Positions 1 through 6,331 of a stretch of 6,892 nt of DNA are shown here, piece after piece. Source of the DNA: CAZJDV01 sp964544865 (GTDB lineage Bacteria > Chloroflexota > Dehalococcoidia > Lucifugimonadales > CAJWER01); contig CAZJDV010000112.1 in NCBI GenBank assembly GCA_964544865.1, positions 1 through 6,892 of the forward strand, given 5' to 3'. Position 1 is the stretch's first letter. The number at the start of each line of letters is the position of its first letter. The notes beneath the pieces are model-generated. The model saw only the letters and a program-made list of their open reading frames with translations, was not told the origin of the DNA and searched no databases. A program made the translations under genes and the position numbers.

Positions 1-182
1 GTAATGTCACACCGGCTGACGTGCTCAACGGGAGGCGGGAGCAGATCCTCCAACGGAGAAAGGAGGTCCAGCTACAGACGATCGATAGGCGCAGACGCTA
101 CAACAAACCCGTCAGAGAGCTCGCTTTCTCCTCTTCACCACAACAAATCTTCTCGGCTCCACAACTGTCCCTCTTTTGCTGA
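1..182 (+). CDS. IS3-type transposase (rve integrase), C-terminal fragment, cut by window edge
   Basis: The frame whose codons begin at position 3 is open from the left edge to a TGA at 180-182, giving 59 visible residues. It starts NVTPADVLNGRREQILQRRK and goes on through an Arg-rich segment ending RRRRYNK. The pattern N-[LV]-T-P-A-D-V-x-x-G-R-x-x-x-I-L-x-R-R, followed by a basic helix, is characteristic of the end of the DDE integrase core of IS3-family OrfB transposases (known family feature). These cut and join DNA ends to move the element. The catalytic DDE residues lie upstream, outside the window, so activity cannot be judged. The last ~24 residues (PVRELAFSSSPQQIF and onward) do not look like family sequence and may be an extended or shifted tail. 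An overlapping frame starting at an ATG at position 4 gives a Ser/Arg-rich product without family resemblance and is a shadow. Confidence 0.8.
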   Translation, partial: NVTPADVLNGRREQILQRRKEVQLQTIDRRRRYNKPVRELAFSSSPQQIFSAPQLSLFC

Positions 183-201
183 TTGACAACACCTGTGGAG
201 C
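156..201. repeat. 8-bp inverted repeat straddling the transposase stop
   Basis: GCTCCACA (156-163) is exactly complementary to TGTGGAGC (194-201), with a 30-nt spacer that contains the transposase TGA (180-182). It could be a weak hairpin at the end of the transposase transcript, or part of the terminal region of the insertion sequence. IS3-family ends close with CA, and one possible end is the TTGACA at 183-188, but no matching left end or target-site duplication is visible, so the element boundary is not established. Confidence 0.35.
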
Positions 202-297
202 AGTTCGAATTGGCGCCGCCTGGTTGATCCCCGTGCGTACGCGGATTCAAATGGGCAGCTGCCAGTGCTGCAGACGACTGTGACTCCCGCAGCCCCC

Positions 298-1405
298 CTA
301 CCCCCACCCATCCACCGCGTAGCGCCCTACTGCCGCCTCGTTTAGCTCGACGCCCAGGCCGGGAGTTTAGGTTAGGGCGAGGGCGCCGGGGCGGGTGGCG
401 AGGGCGGTGGCGAAAAGGCGGCCTATATTGAGGACGCTGTGATCGGGGAAGTACTCGACCCAGGTGGCGTTTGGCGTGGCCGCGGCCAGGTGGACGTGGA
501 GGTCGGCGAGCCAGTGGGGCGCTACCTCGACGCCGTGGGAGGCCGCCATCGACGCGATGCGGCGCCACTCGGTGATGCCTCCGCACACTCCGGCGTCGGG
601 CTGGATGACCGCCGCGGCCTGCGCCTCCAGGAGCTGCTGGAAGTCCCAGCGTGTCGCGTGGATCTCGCCGGTGGCGACCGGGGTGCGGACCGCGCTGGCG
701 ATCTCGGCGTGGCTCGTGATGTCGTCGGGCATCAGCGGCTCCTCGATCCAGCCGATCTCGTAGGGCCCGAACATGCGGACGGCCTCTATAGCCGCCGCGG
801 CGTCAGGCCAGCCATTGTTGGCGTCGAGGAACAGGGGCGCGGCGGGGCCGACCGCCTCTCGGGCGGCCTTGACCCGCATGGCGTCTTCTTCCGGAGGCAC
901 CCGCCCACCTCCATCTTGACGGCCCTGAACCCCATGTCCAGGTAACCCTCCATCTCGGCGGCCAGGTCGGCCTGCGTCTTGCCCTCGGCTTAATCGTCCT
1001 TCCACGATGGAAGGACGTAGGCCTCGACTTCGCCCTGCCGGCCGCCGCCGCTCAAGTACCTATATAAAAAAGCCCTGCGTCGCGGGAGACGATCTCCCAG
1101 AGGGCGACGTCCACTGCGCTGATTGCCCTCAGCACCGACCCGCGGCACCCATGGAGCAGCGACTCGGCGTACATGTCGTCCCAGATGGCCTCGGTCTACT
1201 GAGGGTCGCGCACCGCCAGGGTCACGATCCGGCCCCCTTTGTGCCCGCCATAGCAGAATCCGATGCCGTCCACCCCGGCGTCGGTCTCCACCCGGACCAG
1301 GTTGTAGTGGCGCTCCCGCACCGCCCTGGTCGCGATGGCTATGCCCTCGTCCAGGGACAGGACGCACGTACTCGCCACCGCCGTCACTCTCATCTCCGTC
1401 ACCAC
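298..1405 (-). pseudogene. Mandelate racemase/muconate lactonizing enzyme family protein, decayed
   Basis: Read in pieces, this is a full-length (~370 codon) enolase-superfamily enzyme. These enzymes abstract the proton alpha to a carboxylate, typically dehydrating or epimerising sugar acids in the cytoplasm. The N-domain (1405-1199) contains GVDGIGFCYGGHKGGRIVTL. After a TAG (1196-1198) the same frame gives TEAIWDDMYAESLLHG and SAVDVALWEIVSRDAG. A frameshift in the A6 run at 1066-1071 moves to a frame reading YRYLSGGGRQGEVEAY, then a TAA (990-992), then KTQADLAAEMEGYLDMGFRA. A second shift near 900-908 moves to a frame with EEDAMRVKAAREAVGP and the barrel. The barrel has metal-ligand motifs LDANNGW, WIEEP and ATGEIH, and catalytic-type Asp and His in QPDAGVCGG and VAPHW. 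A TAA (367-369) interrupts the frame, which continues TPGLGVELNEAAVGRYAVDG to TAG at 298-300. Oddities: the usual KxK motif reads KME, and about 10-14 residues seem missing between LAVRD and PQ (family comparison from memory). Start is GTG 1403-1405 or ATG 1391-1393; neither has a well-spaced ribosome site. Confidence 0.88.
995..1017. repeat. Perfect 10-bp hairpin inside the decayed enolase-family gene
   Basis: CGTCCTTCCA (995-1004) and TGGAAGGACG (1008-1017) are exact reverse complements separated by three bases (CGA). The hairpin lies immediately beside the in-frame TAA at 990-992. Its translation on the minus strand (VLPSWKDD then stop) replaces the glycine- and tyrosine-rich segment expected there in this family, so it appears to be part of the damage rather than ancestral coding sequence. 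No T-run follows it on either strand, so it does not look like an intrinsic terminator. Confidence 0.7.
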
Positions 1406-1499
1406 CAGGTTCTCTGGGTCCGCCGCAGGATATTACACATGCGGCAAGGCCTACAACACCACCCGTGGTACTTGCAGCGAGAACCGGAGGCCAGCCGTA

Positions 1500-1528
1500 T
1501 TGACAATCGCATGTTGCGCGGGTAACGT
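1500..1528 (+). promoter_or_regulatory. Candidate sigma-70 promoter for the GH4 gene
   Basis: A consensus -35 TTGACA (1500-1505) is followed after exactly 17 bp by TAACGT (1523-1528), which keeps the most conserved T, A and final T of the -10 box. Transcription would begin near 1535, giving a leader of about 67 nt before the GH4 start at 1602. It lies in the 196-nt gap between the divergent enolase-family pseudogene and GH4. No convincing promoter for the minus-strand gene was seen in the same gap. Confidence 0.45.
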
Positions 1529-1601
1529 CGTATTGGCTAAGTGGCGAGGGTGTCCAGTCGAACGCCACCGAAATTCGGACCTAAAGAGGGAACCAACAAA
1601 C

Positions 1602-2888
1602 ATGCCCAAGATAGCGATCATCGGCGCCGGCAGCGTCGTGTTCACCCGCAAGCTGCTCCAGGACGTGGTCAACACGCCGTCGCTGGCGGACGCCCGTCTA
1701 TCTCTCATGGACGTGGACCAGAGCCGGCTGGACTTGATCGGGTCATTCGCGAAGCGGCTCGTGTCCGACGCCGGCGCCGGCGCCGCGGTGGAGACGACGA
1801 CCGACCGCGAGAGGGCCCTCGACGGCGCCGACTACGTCATCACGACAATCCGCGTGGGGGACGACCTGTCCGTCGATCAGGGTATCCCGCTCAAGTACGG
1901 CGTCGACCAATCGGTGGCGGACACTATCGGCCCCGGCGGCGTGTTCAAGGCGCTGCGGACGGTGCCGGTGCTACTGGACATCTGTGAGGACATGGAGGAT
2001 GTCTGTCCAGACGCCTGGCTGCTCCAGTACACGAACCCCATGGCCATGGCGTGTTGGGCCATCTCCGAGGCGACGGACGTTCAGGCCGTCGGACTCTGCC
2101 ACAGCGTGCAGGGTACGACCCGGCAGCTCGCGGGGTACATCGGGGCGCCGAAAGAGAGCGTCGCCGTGTGGGTGGCGGGGATCAACCACATGGCCTGGTT
2201 CTTGCGGTTCGAGCGCGACGGCGAGGACGCCTACCCGGCGCTATGGGACGCCCTGGAGAATGCCGGCACCTACGCGCTCGACCCGGTGCGCTTCGAGGTC
2301 ATGCGGCACTTCGGGTTCTTCGTGTCTGAGTCCACCCGCCACATGTCCGAGTACTTGCCCTACTTCCGCACCAGCGCTGAGCGGATGGAGGGGTTCGAAC
2401 TGAACGCGATCACTGCGGATCTGTCCAGGCTCGAAAAGCGCAACGACGAGTATTTCGCGAAGATGCGCGAAGAGGTCACGGGGGAGGCGCCTCTGGCCGC
2501 CGAGCCTTCGGAGGAGTACGCGTGCCGCATCATGTCATCCATTGAGACCGGGGAGCCGAGCGTGATAAACGGCAACGTACCAAACTACGGCCTGATCTCG
2601 AACCTCGCCGAGGGGGCGTGCGTCGAGGTGCCGTGCCTGGTGGACCGGCTGGGCATCCACCCGATGGTTGTCGGCGAGTTGCCGCCACAGCTTGCGGCGC
2701 TGAACCGCTCCAACGTGGCCGTGCAGGAACTGGTGGTCAGAGCACTCCTGGAGGGCAGCCGCGAAGCCGCCAAGCACGCGGTCATGCTCGATCCGCTGAC
2801 GTCCGCCGTCCTCTCTCTGGCCGAAATCGACGCGATGTTCGACGAGATGTGGACGGCGCAGGCCGAGCAACTCTCGCTGTATTCATGA
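1602..2888 (+). CDS. GH4 family alpha-glycosidase (NAD+/metal-dependent; alpha-glucosidase/alpha-galactosidase type)
   Basis: This intact 428-residue protein has the usual family length. GH4 enzymes cleave glycosides by an oxidation-elimination mechanism that needs NAD+ and a divalent metal such as Mn2+ (family knowledge). Visible features: an N-terminal Rossmann NAD-binding turn IIGAGSVVFT (residues 6-15); an acidic residue after beta-2 in MDVDQSRLDLI; the conserved DTIGPGG (107-113); LQYTNPMAM (141-149); metal-ligand motif CHSVQ (Cys166-His167); the second metal His in GINHMAWF (His196); and FGFFVSESTRHMSEYLPYF (237-255), as in MelA-like enzymes. The CHSV form of the metal motif is associated with unphosphorylated alpha-glucosides/galactosides rather than 6-phospho-sugars. 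No signal peptide is seen, so it should act in the cytoplasm on imported substrate. The frame is open upstream to 1335, but ATG 1602 is preferred: GAGGG at 1586-1590 precedes it and the Rossmann fold starts at once. The exact substrate is not determined; an alpha-galacturonidase or glucuronidase role cannot be excluded. Confidence 0.93.
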   Translation: MPKIAIIGAGSVVFTRKLLQDVVNTPSLADARLSLMDVDQSRLDLIGSFAKRLVSDAGAGAAVETTTDRERALDGADYVITTIRVGDDLSVDQGIPLKYGVDQSVADTIGPGGVFKALRTVPVLLDICEDMEDVCPDAWLLQYTNPMAMACWAISEATDVQAVGLCHSVQGTTRQLAGYIGAPKESVAVWVAGINHMAWFLRFERDGEDAYPALWDALENAGTYALDPVRFEVMRHFGFFVSESTRHMSEYLPYFRTSAERMEGFELNAITADLSRLEKRNDEYFAKMREEVTGEAPLAAEPSEEYACRIMSSIETGEPSVINGNVPNYGLISNLAEGACVEVPCLVDRLGIHPMVVGELPPQLAALNRSNVAVQELVVRALLEGSREAAKHAVMLDPLTSAVLSLAEIDAMFDEMWTAQAEQLSLYS

Positions 2889-2969
2889 GGCCAGACCGCC
2901 CACCGAGAGACCTATTCGATAGCGAACGAGCGCTCGCCGTTTGCAGGGCATCTCGCTCCTGGGGCACCC

Positions 2970-2975
2970 GGAGGA
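2970..2975 (+). promoter_or_regulatory. Strong ribosome binding site that fixes the GTG start of the Memo-like gene
   Basis: GGAGGA lies 7 nt before the GTG at 2983-2985. The alternative TTG at 2941 in the same frame has no comparable site, so the GTG is the likely start. The 94-nt gap after GH4 contains a 10-bp self-complementary CGAGCGCTCG (2927-2936) but no recognisable promoter or terminator, so the gene is probably read together with GH4. Confidence 0.75.
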
Positions 2976-2982
2976 AAAGCGG

Positions 2983-4218
2983 GTGAACGTGCCCGAGAAT
3001 CCCAGGCTGCGCCCCCTGGACCCCCAGTGGGTCGAGCAACAGGGGCGGCGGTATCTGTATCTGCGCGACCCGCTGGGACTGTCGAAGAGGACCGTGCTGG
3101 TGCCCCAGGAGCTAACGCCGCTGCTGGCTCTGCTCGATGGCACGCGGGACGAGGCGGGAATCCAGGCGTCTCTGGCGCTCCGGCACGGGCTGCAGCTCTC
3201 ACTCTCCCAGGTCCGTGAGTTCGTCGCCGGGATGGACACGGCGCTCATGCTGGAAAGCGGTACGTACCGGACCGCAGCGGCCCAGGCGCTGAGCGGCTAT
3301 CGCAAGGCCGGGAGCCGCGGGCCGTCCCGCGCCGGCCTCGTATATCCTGCCGTTCCATCGGAGCTGGCCAGAGTCATAGAGGATTACGCGTCGCGCGCGC
3401 CCGCAGATGACCCTACCTTGCCCGCATCCGCCACCCTAAAGGGTGTGGTGAGCCCTCACATCGACTATGAGCGGGGCGGCTCGACATACGCCCGGCTCTG
3501 GCGGATGTGCGCACCGGCCCTCGACGGGGTGGAGCTTGTCATAATACTCGGTACCGACCACGCGGGCAGCCCCAACTCCCTGACGCTCACCCGGCAGAGC
3601 TATGCCACGCCGCTGGGCGTGCTGCCGACGGACCGAGAGCTGGTGGACGGCCTGGCCAAGGTCATCGGACCGGAGCGGGCGTTCGCCGAGGAGTTCCACC
3701 ATGTCAACGAGCACTCAATCGAGCTGGCCGCCGTCTGGCTTCACCACTACATGGGCGGCCGGGCCTGCGCAATGGTGCCGGTGCTATGCGGGTCCTTCGA
3801 GGAGTTCGTCGCGAGCGAAAAGGAGCCTGAGAGCGACGAGGTCATCGGAGCGGTGCTGGAGTACCTTGCAGGTATGACCGTCGGGCGGAGGACGCTCGTA
3901 GTCGCGGCCGGCGACCTGGCCCACATCGGCCCCGCGTTCGGAGACGCGACGGTCATCGACGGCGTGGGCAAGGCCATACTGGCGGCCCAGGACGCCGAGT
4001 CCATCGCCGCTATCTGCCGGGGCGACGCCGCCGGCTTTCTCGGCCTGTCCCGCGCCGAGCAGGACCGGCGGAACATATGCGGGCTCTCGCCCATCTACAT
4101 GGCGCTGAAAATAATCGGCGAGACCACAGGTGAATCCGTCGGCTACGCCCAGTGCCCGGCCGACGCCACCGGCGGTTCGCTCGTGTCCATCGTTGGGACG
4201 GTGTTGTGGGAGGAGTAG
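2983..4218 (+). CDS. amrB: Memo-like protein (AmmeMemoRadiSam system protein B family) with extra N-terminal domain
   Basis: This is a 411-residue intact protein from GTG 2983. The C-terminal ~290 residues form a Memo domain, a fold related to class III extradiol dioxygenases (LigB-type). Motifs in order: GLVYPAVP (118-125); VVSPHIDYERGG (155-166, metal His159); ILGTDHAGSPN (188-198, His193); EEFHHVNEHSIELAAVW (236-252, with His240 and Glu243-His244); VVAAGDLAHIGPAFG (306-320); and RRNICGLSPIYMAL (362-375, Cys366). These match the His/His/Cys metal-site pattern described for Memo. The first ~92 residues are an added domain: RPLDPQW and YLYLRDPLGLS, then a helical stretch LLALLDGTRDEAGI through VREFVAGMDTALMLES. 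That stretch resembles the PqqD/winged-helix pattern (inference). The biochemical role of bacterial Memo proteins is unsettled. The usual AMMECR1-domain and radical-SAM partners are absent from the window. It follows GH4 by 94 nt on the same strand and may be cotranscribed. Confidence 0.88.
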   Translation: MNVPENPRLRPLDPQWVEQQGRRYLYLRDPLGLSKRTVLVPQELTPLLALLDGTRDEAGIQASLALRHGLQLSLSQVREFVAGMDTALMLESGTYRTAAAQALSGYRKAGSRGPSRAGLVYPAVPSELARVIEDYASRAPADDPTLPASATLKGVVSPHIDYERGGSTYARLWRMCAPALDGVELVIILGTDHAGSPNSLTLTRQSYATPLGVLPTDRELVDGLAKVIGPERAFAEEFHHVNEHSIELAAVWLHHYMGGRACAMVPVLCGSFEEFVASEKEPESDEVIGAVLEYLAGMTVGRRTLVVAAGDLAHIGPAFGDATVIDGVGKAILAAQDAESIAAICRGDAAGFLGLSRAEQDRRNICGLSPIYMALKIIGETTGESVGYAQCPADATGGSLVSIVGTVLWEE

Positions 4219-4324
4219 GCCATCGGCGGGAAGAGATGCGCGTTCATTCGTGCAGTCTTTGACATGATGTCGTAAACTGCCGACACGCTCGATCTCAAAG
4301 GCAAAGCCTCGGAAGGCAGGACAC

Positions 4325-4980
4325 ATGGCAGATGAGACGATCCGAGTTGCTCTGAGCGATGAGGTGTCTGTAACAGCCCTGCGCACGCCGCCGGAAGAGC
4401 CGTTTAATGGATGGCTGTTCGTGTACGCGCCGAGCGTAGGTTCAAGCATCAATGATCGATTCGGAGTGTACGCCGCGCGGGCGCTGGCCGGCCGTGGCGT
4501 CACCACCGTTCGGTTCCAGTTTCCGTACATGGAAGCGGGGAAGCGCCGGCCGGACCGGAACGCGGTGCTCGAGGTGACATGGCTGGCAGTCATCGAACAG
4601 GTCGAACGGACGGCCTGCGCCTGGTCGCGGGTGGCCGGTCCATGGGCGGGCGTATCGCCTCGCAGGTGGTGGCACATGGGGACAGCGCGGAGGCGCTGGC
4701 GCTTTTCGCGTACCCGCTGCATCCCCCGTGGAACCGGTCGCAGCAGCGGGCCATGCACTTCTCTTCAATCTCGTGTACGATGCTGTTCTGCTCGGGCACT
4801 CGGGATGATTTCGCGTCCCCCGATGAGTTGAAAGTAGCTGCGGATCCTGTCCCGCGCTCCAACATACGCCATTTGGAAGGGGCGGACCATGGGTTCGGGA
4901 CGCTGAAGTCCGGCGGCAGGACAAGTGAGGACGTGTGGGCCGAGGCCGTGGACGCGCTGGCAGTCTGGCTACCCGTGTAG
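4325..4980 (+). pseudogene. KANL3/TEX30-like alpha/beta hydrolase, interrupted by one frameshift
   Basis: Two overlapping frames together encode a ~218-residue alpha/beta hydrolase of the KANL3/TEX30-like (dienelactone-hydrolase-related) type. Frame one from ATG 4325 (GGAAGG at 4311-4316, 8 nt upstream) gives LFVYAPSVGSSINDRFGVYA and GVTTVRFQFPYMEAGKRRPD. Frame two continues LRLVAGGRSMGGRIASQVVA (nucleophile Ser in G-R-S-M-G), FAYPLHPPWN, FCSGTRDDFASPDEL (acid Asp), LEGADHGF (catalytic His) and SEDVWAEAVDALAVWLPV to TAG 4978-4980. The switch lies between about 4604 and 4620 and is explained by loss of one base. The oxyanion-loop region reads APSVGSS where relatives often have a HGAGAG-like sequence. 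Family members are small cytoplasmic serine hydrolases whose substrates are mostly unknown. All triad residues survive, so either the break is recent or it is a sequencing error. If it is real, the product would be truncated around the nucleophile elbow. Confidence 0.82.
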
Positions 4981-5092
4981 ACCCCGGTCTGGCGAGGGGT
5001 GGGCGCCGACATGTCCGCTGCCGCACATGCGGGCCCCCAGCTCAACAAAGGGACACGGGATTGATTTCGGCGCAACCCCAGGGAGACTATAA

Positions 5093-5965
5093 ATGAGACC
5101 GGAGATGATCGCGGACTACGCGTGCGAGGTGGGCGAGGGGCCGCTGTGGCATCCGCTAGAAAAGCGCCTGTACTGGGCGGACATCCCTGGCGGACGGCTG
5201 TTCCGGTACGATCCGACGACCGGCGCGCATGAGCAGTTCTACGACGGCAATGTTGTGGGCGGCTTCACGTTTCAGGAGGATGGCGCACTGCTGCTCTTCA
5301 TGGAGATGGGCGCGGTCGCGGTGTGGCGCGATGGGAACCTCGGCTACATCATCGACAGGCTCCCTGGAGAGGAGGAGAACAGGTTCAACGATGTCTTCGT
5401 CGATGCCGGGAGGCGCGTATTCTGCGGCACCATGCCAAAGACCCGACGCGGGGCCCGGAACGGCTCGGCAGCCTGTACCGGCTGGACACGGACGGCGCCA
5501 TCACAAAGGTCCTAACGGATGTAGCGATCTCGAACGGCATGGGCCATACACCTGACCGGACAGGCCTGTACTATACGGATACCTGGAATATGACGATCGA
5601 TCTTTTCGATTACGACGTGGAGACCGGCAGCATCTCGAACCGCAGTGTGTTCGCTGATACATCGAACGAGGAAGGGATGCCCGACGGGATGACCGTGGAC
5701 GCCGAAGGGTACGTGTGGTCCGCGCAGTGGGACGGCTCGGCGCTCATCCGCTACGCCCCGACCGGCGAAGTAGACCGGCGCATACATTTCCCCGTCAAGA
5801 AGGTGTCCAGCGTCGCGTTCGGCGGCGAGGGATACTCGGATATCTACGCCACCACCGCCGGCGGTAACGACAAGGTCGCCGAGGGCGAGCAGGCGGGGGG
5901 CGCTGTTCCGCGTCACACCCGGTGTCAGTGGTGTCCCTGAATTCTTCTCCCGAGTCCGTGTCTGA
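5093..5965 (+). pseudogene. SMP-30/gluconolactonase family protein, two compensating frameshifts
   Basis: The three frames join into a ~290-residue SMP-30/regucalcin/gluconolactonase beta-propeller, the full family length. These metal-dependent enzymes hydrolyse sugar lactones to aldonates. The start is ATG 5093 with GGGAG (5081-5085) 7 nt upstream. Frame one: GEGPLWHP (metal Glu) and YWADIPGGRLFRYDP, then RFNDVFVDAGRRVFCGTMP. Near 5435-5436 one base (probably a C) is missing, and the text resumes KDPTRGPERLGSLYRLDTDG, ISNGMGHTPD (metal-site Asn), GLYYTDTW, MPDGMTVDAEGYVWSAQWDG (metal Asp), KKVSSVAFGG and DIYATTAGG. At the G6 run 5895-5900 one extra G shifts the frame again, and the real end reads ALFRVTPGVSGVPEFFSRVR to TGA 5963-5965. 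All conserved metal residues are intact, so the ancestor was functional. The gene lies 112 nt after the hydrolase on the same strand. A lactonase next to an aldonate-dehydratase-type gene fits a sugar-oxidation pathway. Confidence 0.85.
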
Positions 5966-6206
5966 AAGACGGGCCGCGCTTGCCAGCCCCCCCCCCACTC
6001 TCTGCAGCCCGCTGGTCGTGAGAGAAGGCCCTCGCTCTGGGTCTGGGTCTATCGCCGTTTATTTCAGATGCCATGCGCACGGGCCTCGGTCGTGGCGACT
6101 CACGAGTTGTGCAAGATCGCGCGCGGGGCAGCCGAACGTGTCGGGACCGTCCTACGATGGTCTGATTCGACGGCCGCTGAATGCTGAATACAGATACCCT
6201 GCCCGA

Positions 6207-6218
6207 GGCCCATGGGCC
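6207..6218. repeat. 12-bp perfect palindrome GGCCCATGGGCC
   Basis: The sequence is its own reverse complement over 12 bases and lies 40 bp before the -35 box at 6259. It could be a protein-binding site or chance in GC-rich DNA. Confidence 0.5.
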
Positions 6219-6223
6219 GGATA

Positions 6224-6237
6224 AGATTGACCAATCT
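6224..6237. promoter_or_regulatory. Operator-like inverted repeat upstream of the lipoprotein promoter
   Basis: AGATTG (6224-6229) and CAATCT (6232-6237) are exact reverse complements with a 2-bp centre. The site ends 21 bp before the -35 box, a position suited to an activator or repressor of the transporter gene. The sequence is AT-richer than its surroundings. The binding protein is unknown. Confidence 0.35.
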
Positions 6238-6258
6238 CGATACATCGGCTTTTAGGTC

Positions 6259-6288
6259 TTGACATCTCCCCCAGCATGTGTCTATAAT
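6259..6288 (+). promoter_or_regulatory. Consensus sigma-70 promoter for the substrate-binding lipoprotein
   Basis: Both boxes are perfect: TTGACA (6259-6264), an 18-bp spacer, and TATAAT (6283-6288). Transcription would start near 6295, giving a ~37-nt leader to the ATG at 6332. It is much the strongest promoter in the window, so the transporter gene should be a separate, well-expressed unit. Confidence 0.8.
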
Positions 6289-6331
6289 CAGCGCGACTCG
6301 AAGCCCCGCTTGAATTGAAAGGAGTACGCTT

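Larger units (their letters stand above)
5966..6258. other. Gene-free stretch before the lipoprotein promoter, with C10 run
   Basis: No reading frame here has a credible start or family resemblance. The stretch contains a run of ten C (5987-5996), a short tandem repeat of TCTGGG (6036-6047), a 12-bp palindrome and an operator-like inverted repeat (listed separately). I saw no hairpin-plus-T-run terminator after the SMP-30 gene. Confidence 0.6.

Noticed and set aside
439..945. Plus-strand reading frame of 168 residues opposite the pseudogene
   Set aside because: It is an antisense shadow in GC-rich DNA: no ribosome site of note, no recognisable motif, and it overlaps clear family sequence on the other strand.
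367..1005. Treating the minus-strand frame with MRVKAAREAVGP as a complete 212-residue protein
   Set aside because: Its first ~35 residues are out of the family frame (Gly/Arg-rich nonsense), and family sequence continues past its stop to 298. It is one segment of a broken longer gene.
298..1405. Stop-codon readthrough or recoding (selenocysteine/pyrrolysine) rescuing the enolase-family gene
   Set aside because: The stops are a mix of TAG and TAA, occur together with frameshifts, and do not fall at catalytic positions.
1335..1601. N-terminal extension of the GH4 protein by 89 residues
   Set aside because: It overlaps the divergent gene, has no family resemblance, and ATG 1602 has a better ribosome site directly before the Rossmann motif.
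4259..4278. TTGACA (4259-4264) as a promoter for the hydrolase gene
   Set aside because: No -10-like sequence lies 16-18 bp downstream; the nearest candidate, TAAACT (4273-4278), is only 8 bp away.
3784..4758. Long minus-strand frame (324 residues) under Memo and the hydrolase
   Set aside because: It spans two well-supported plus-strand genes and has no recognisable domain; it arises from codon bias.
5061..5093. TTGATT ... TATAAA as a promoter for the SMP-30 gene
   Set aside because: The spacer is 21 bp and the TATAAA overlaps the ATG start, which already has a good ribosome site.
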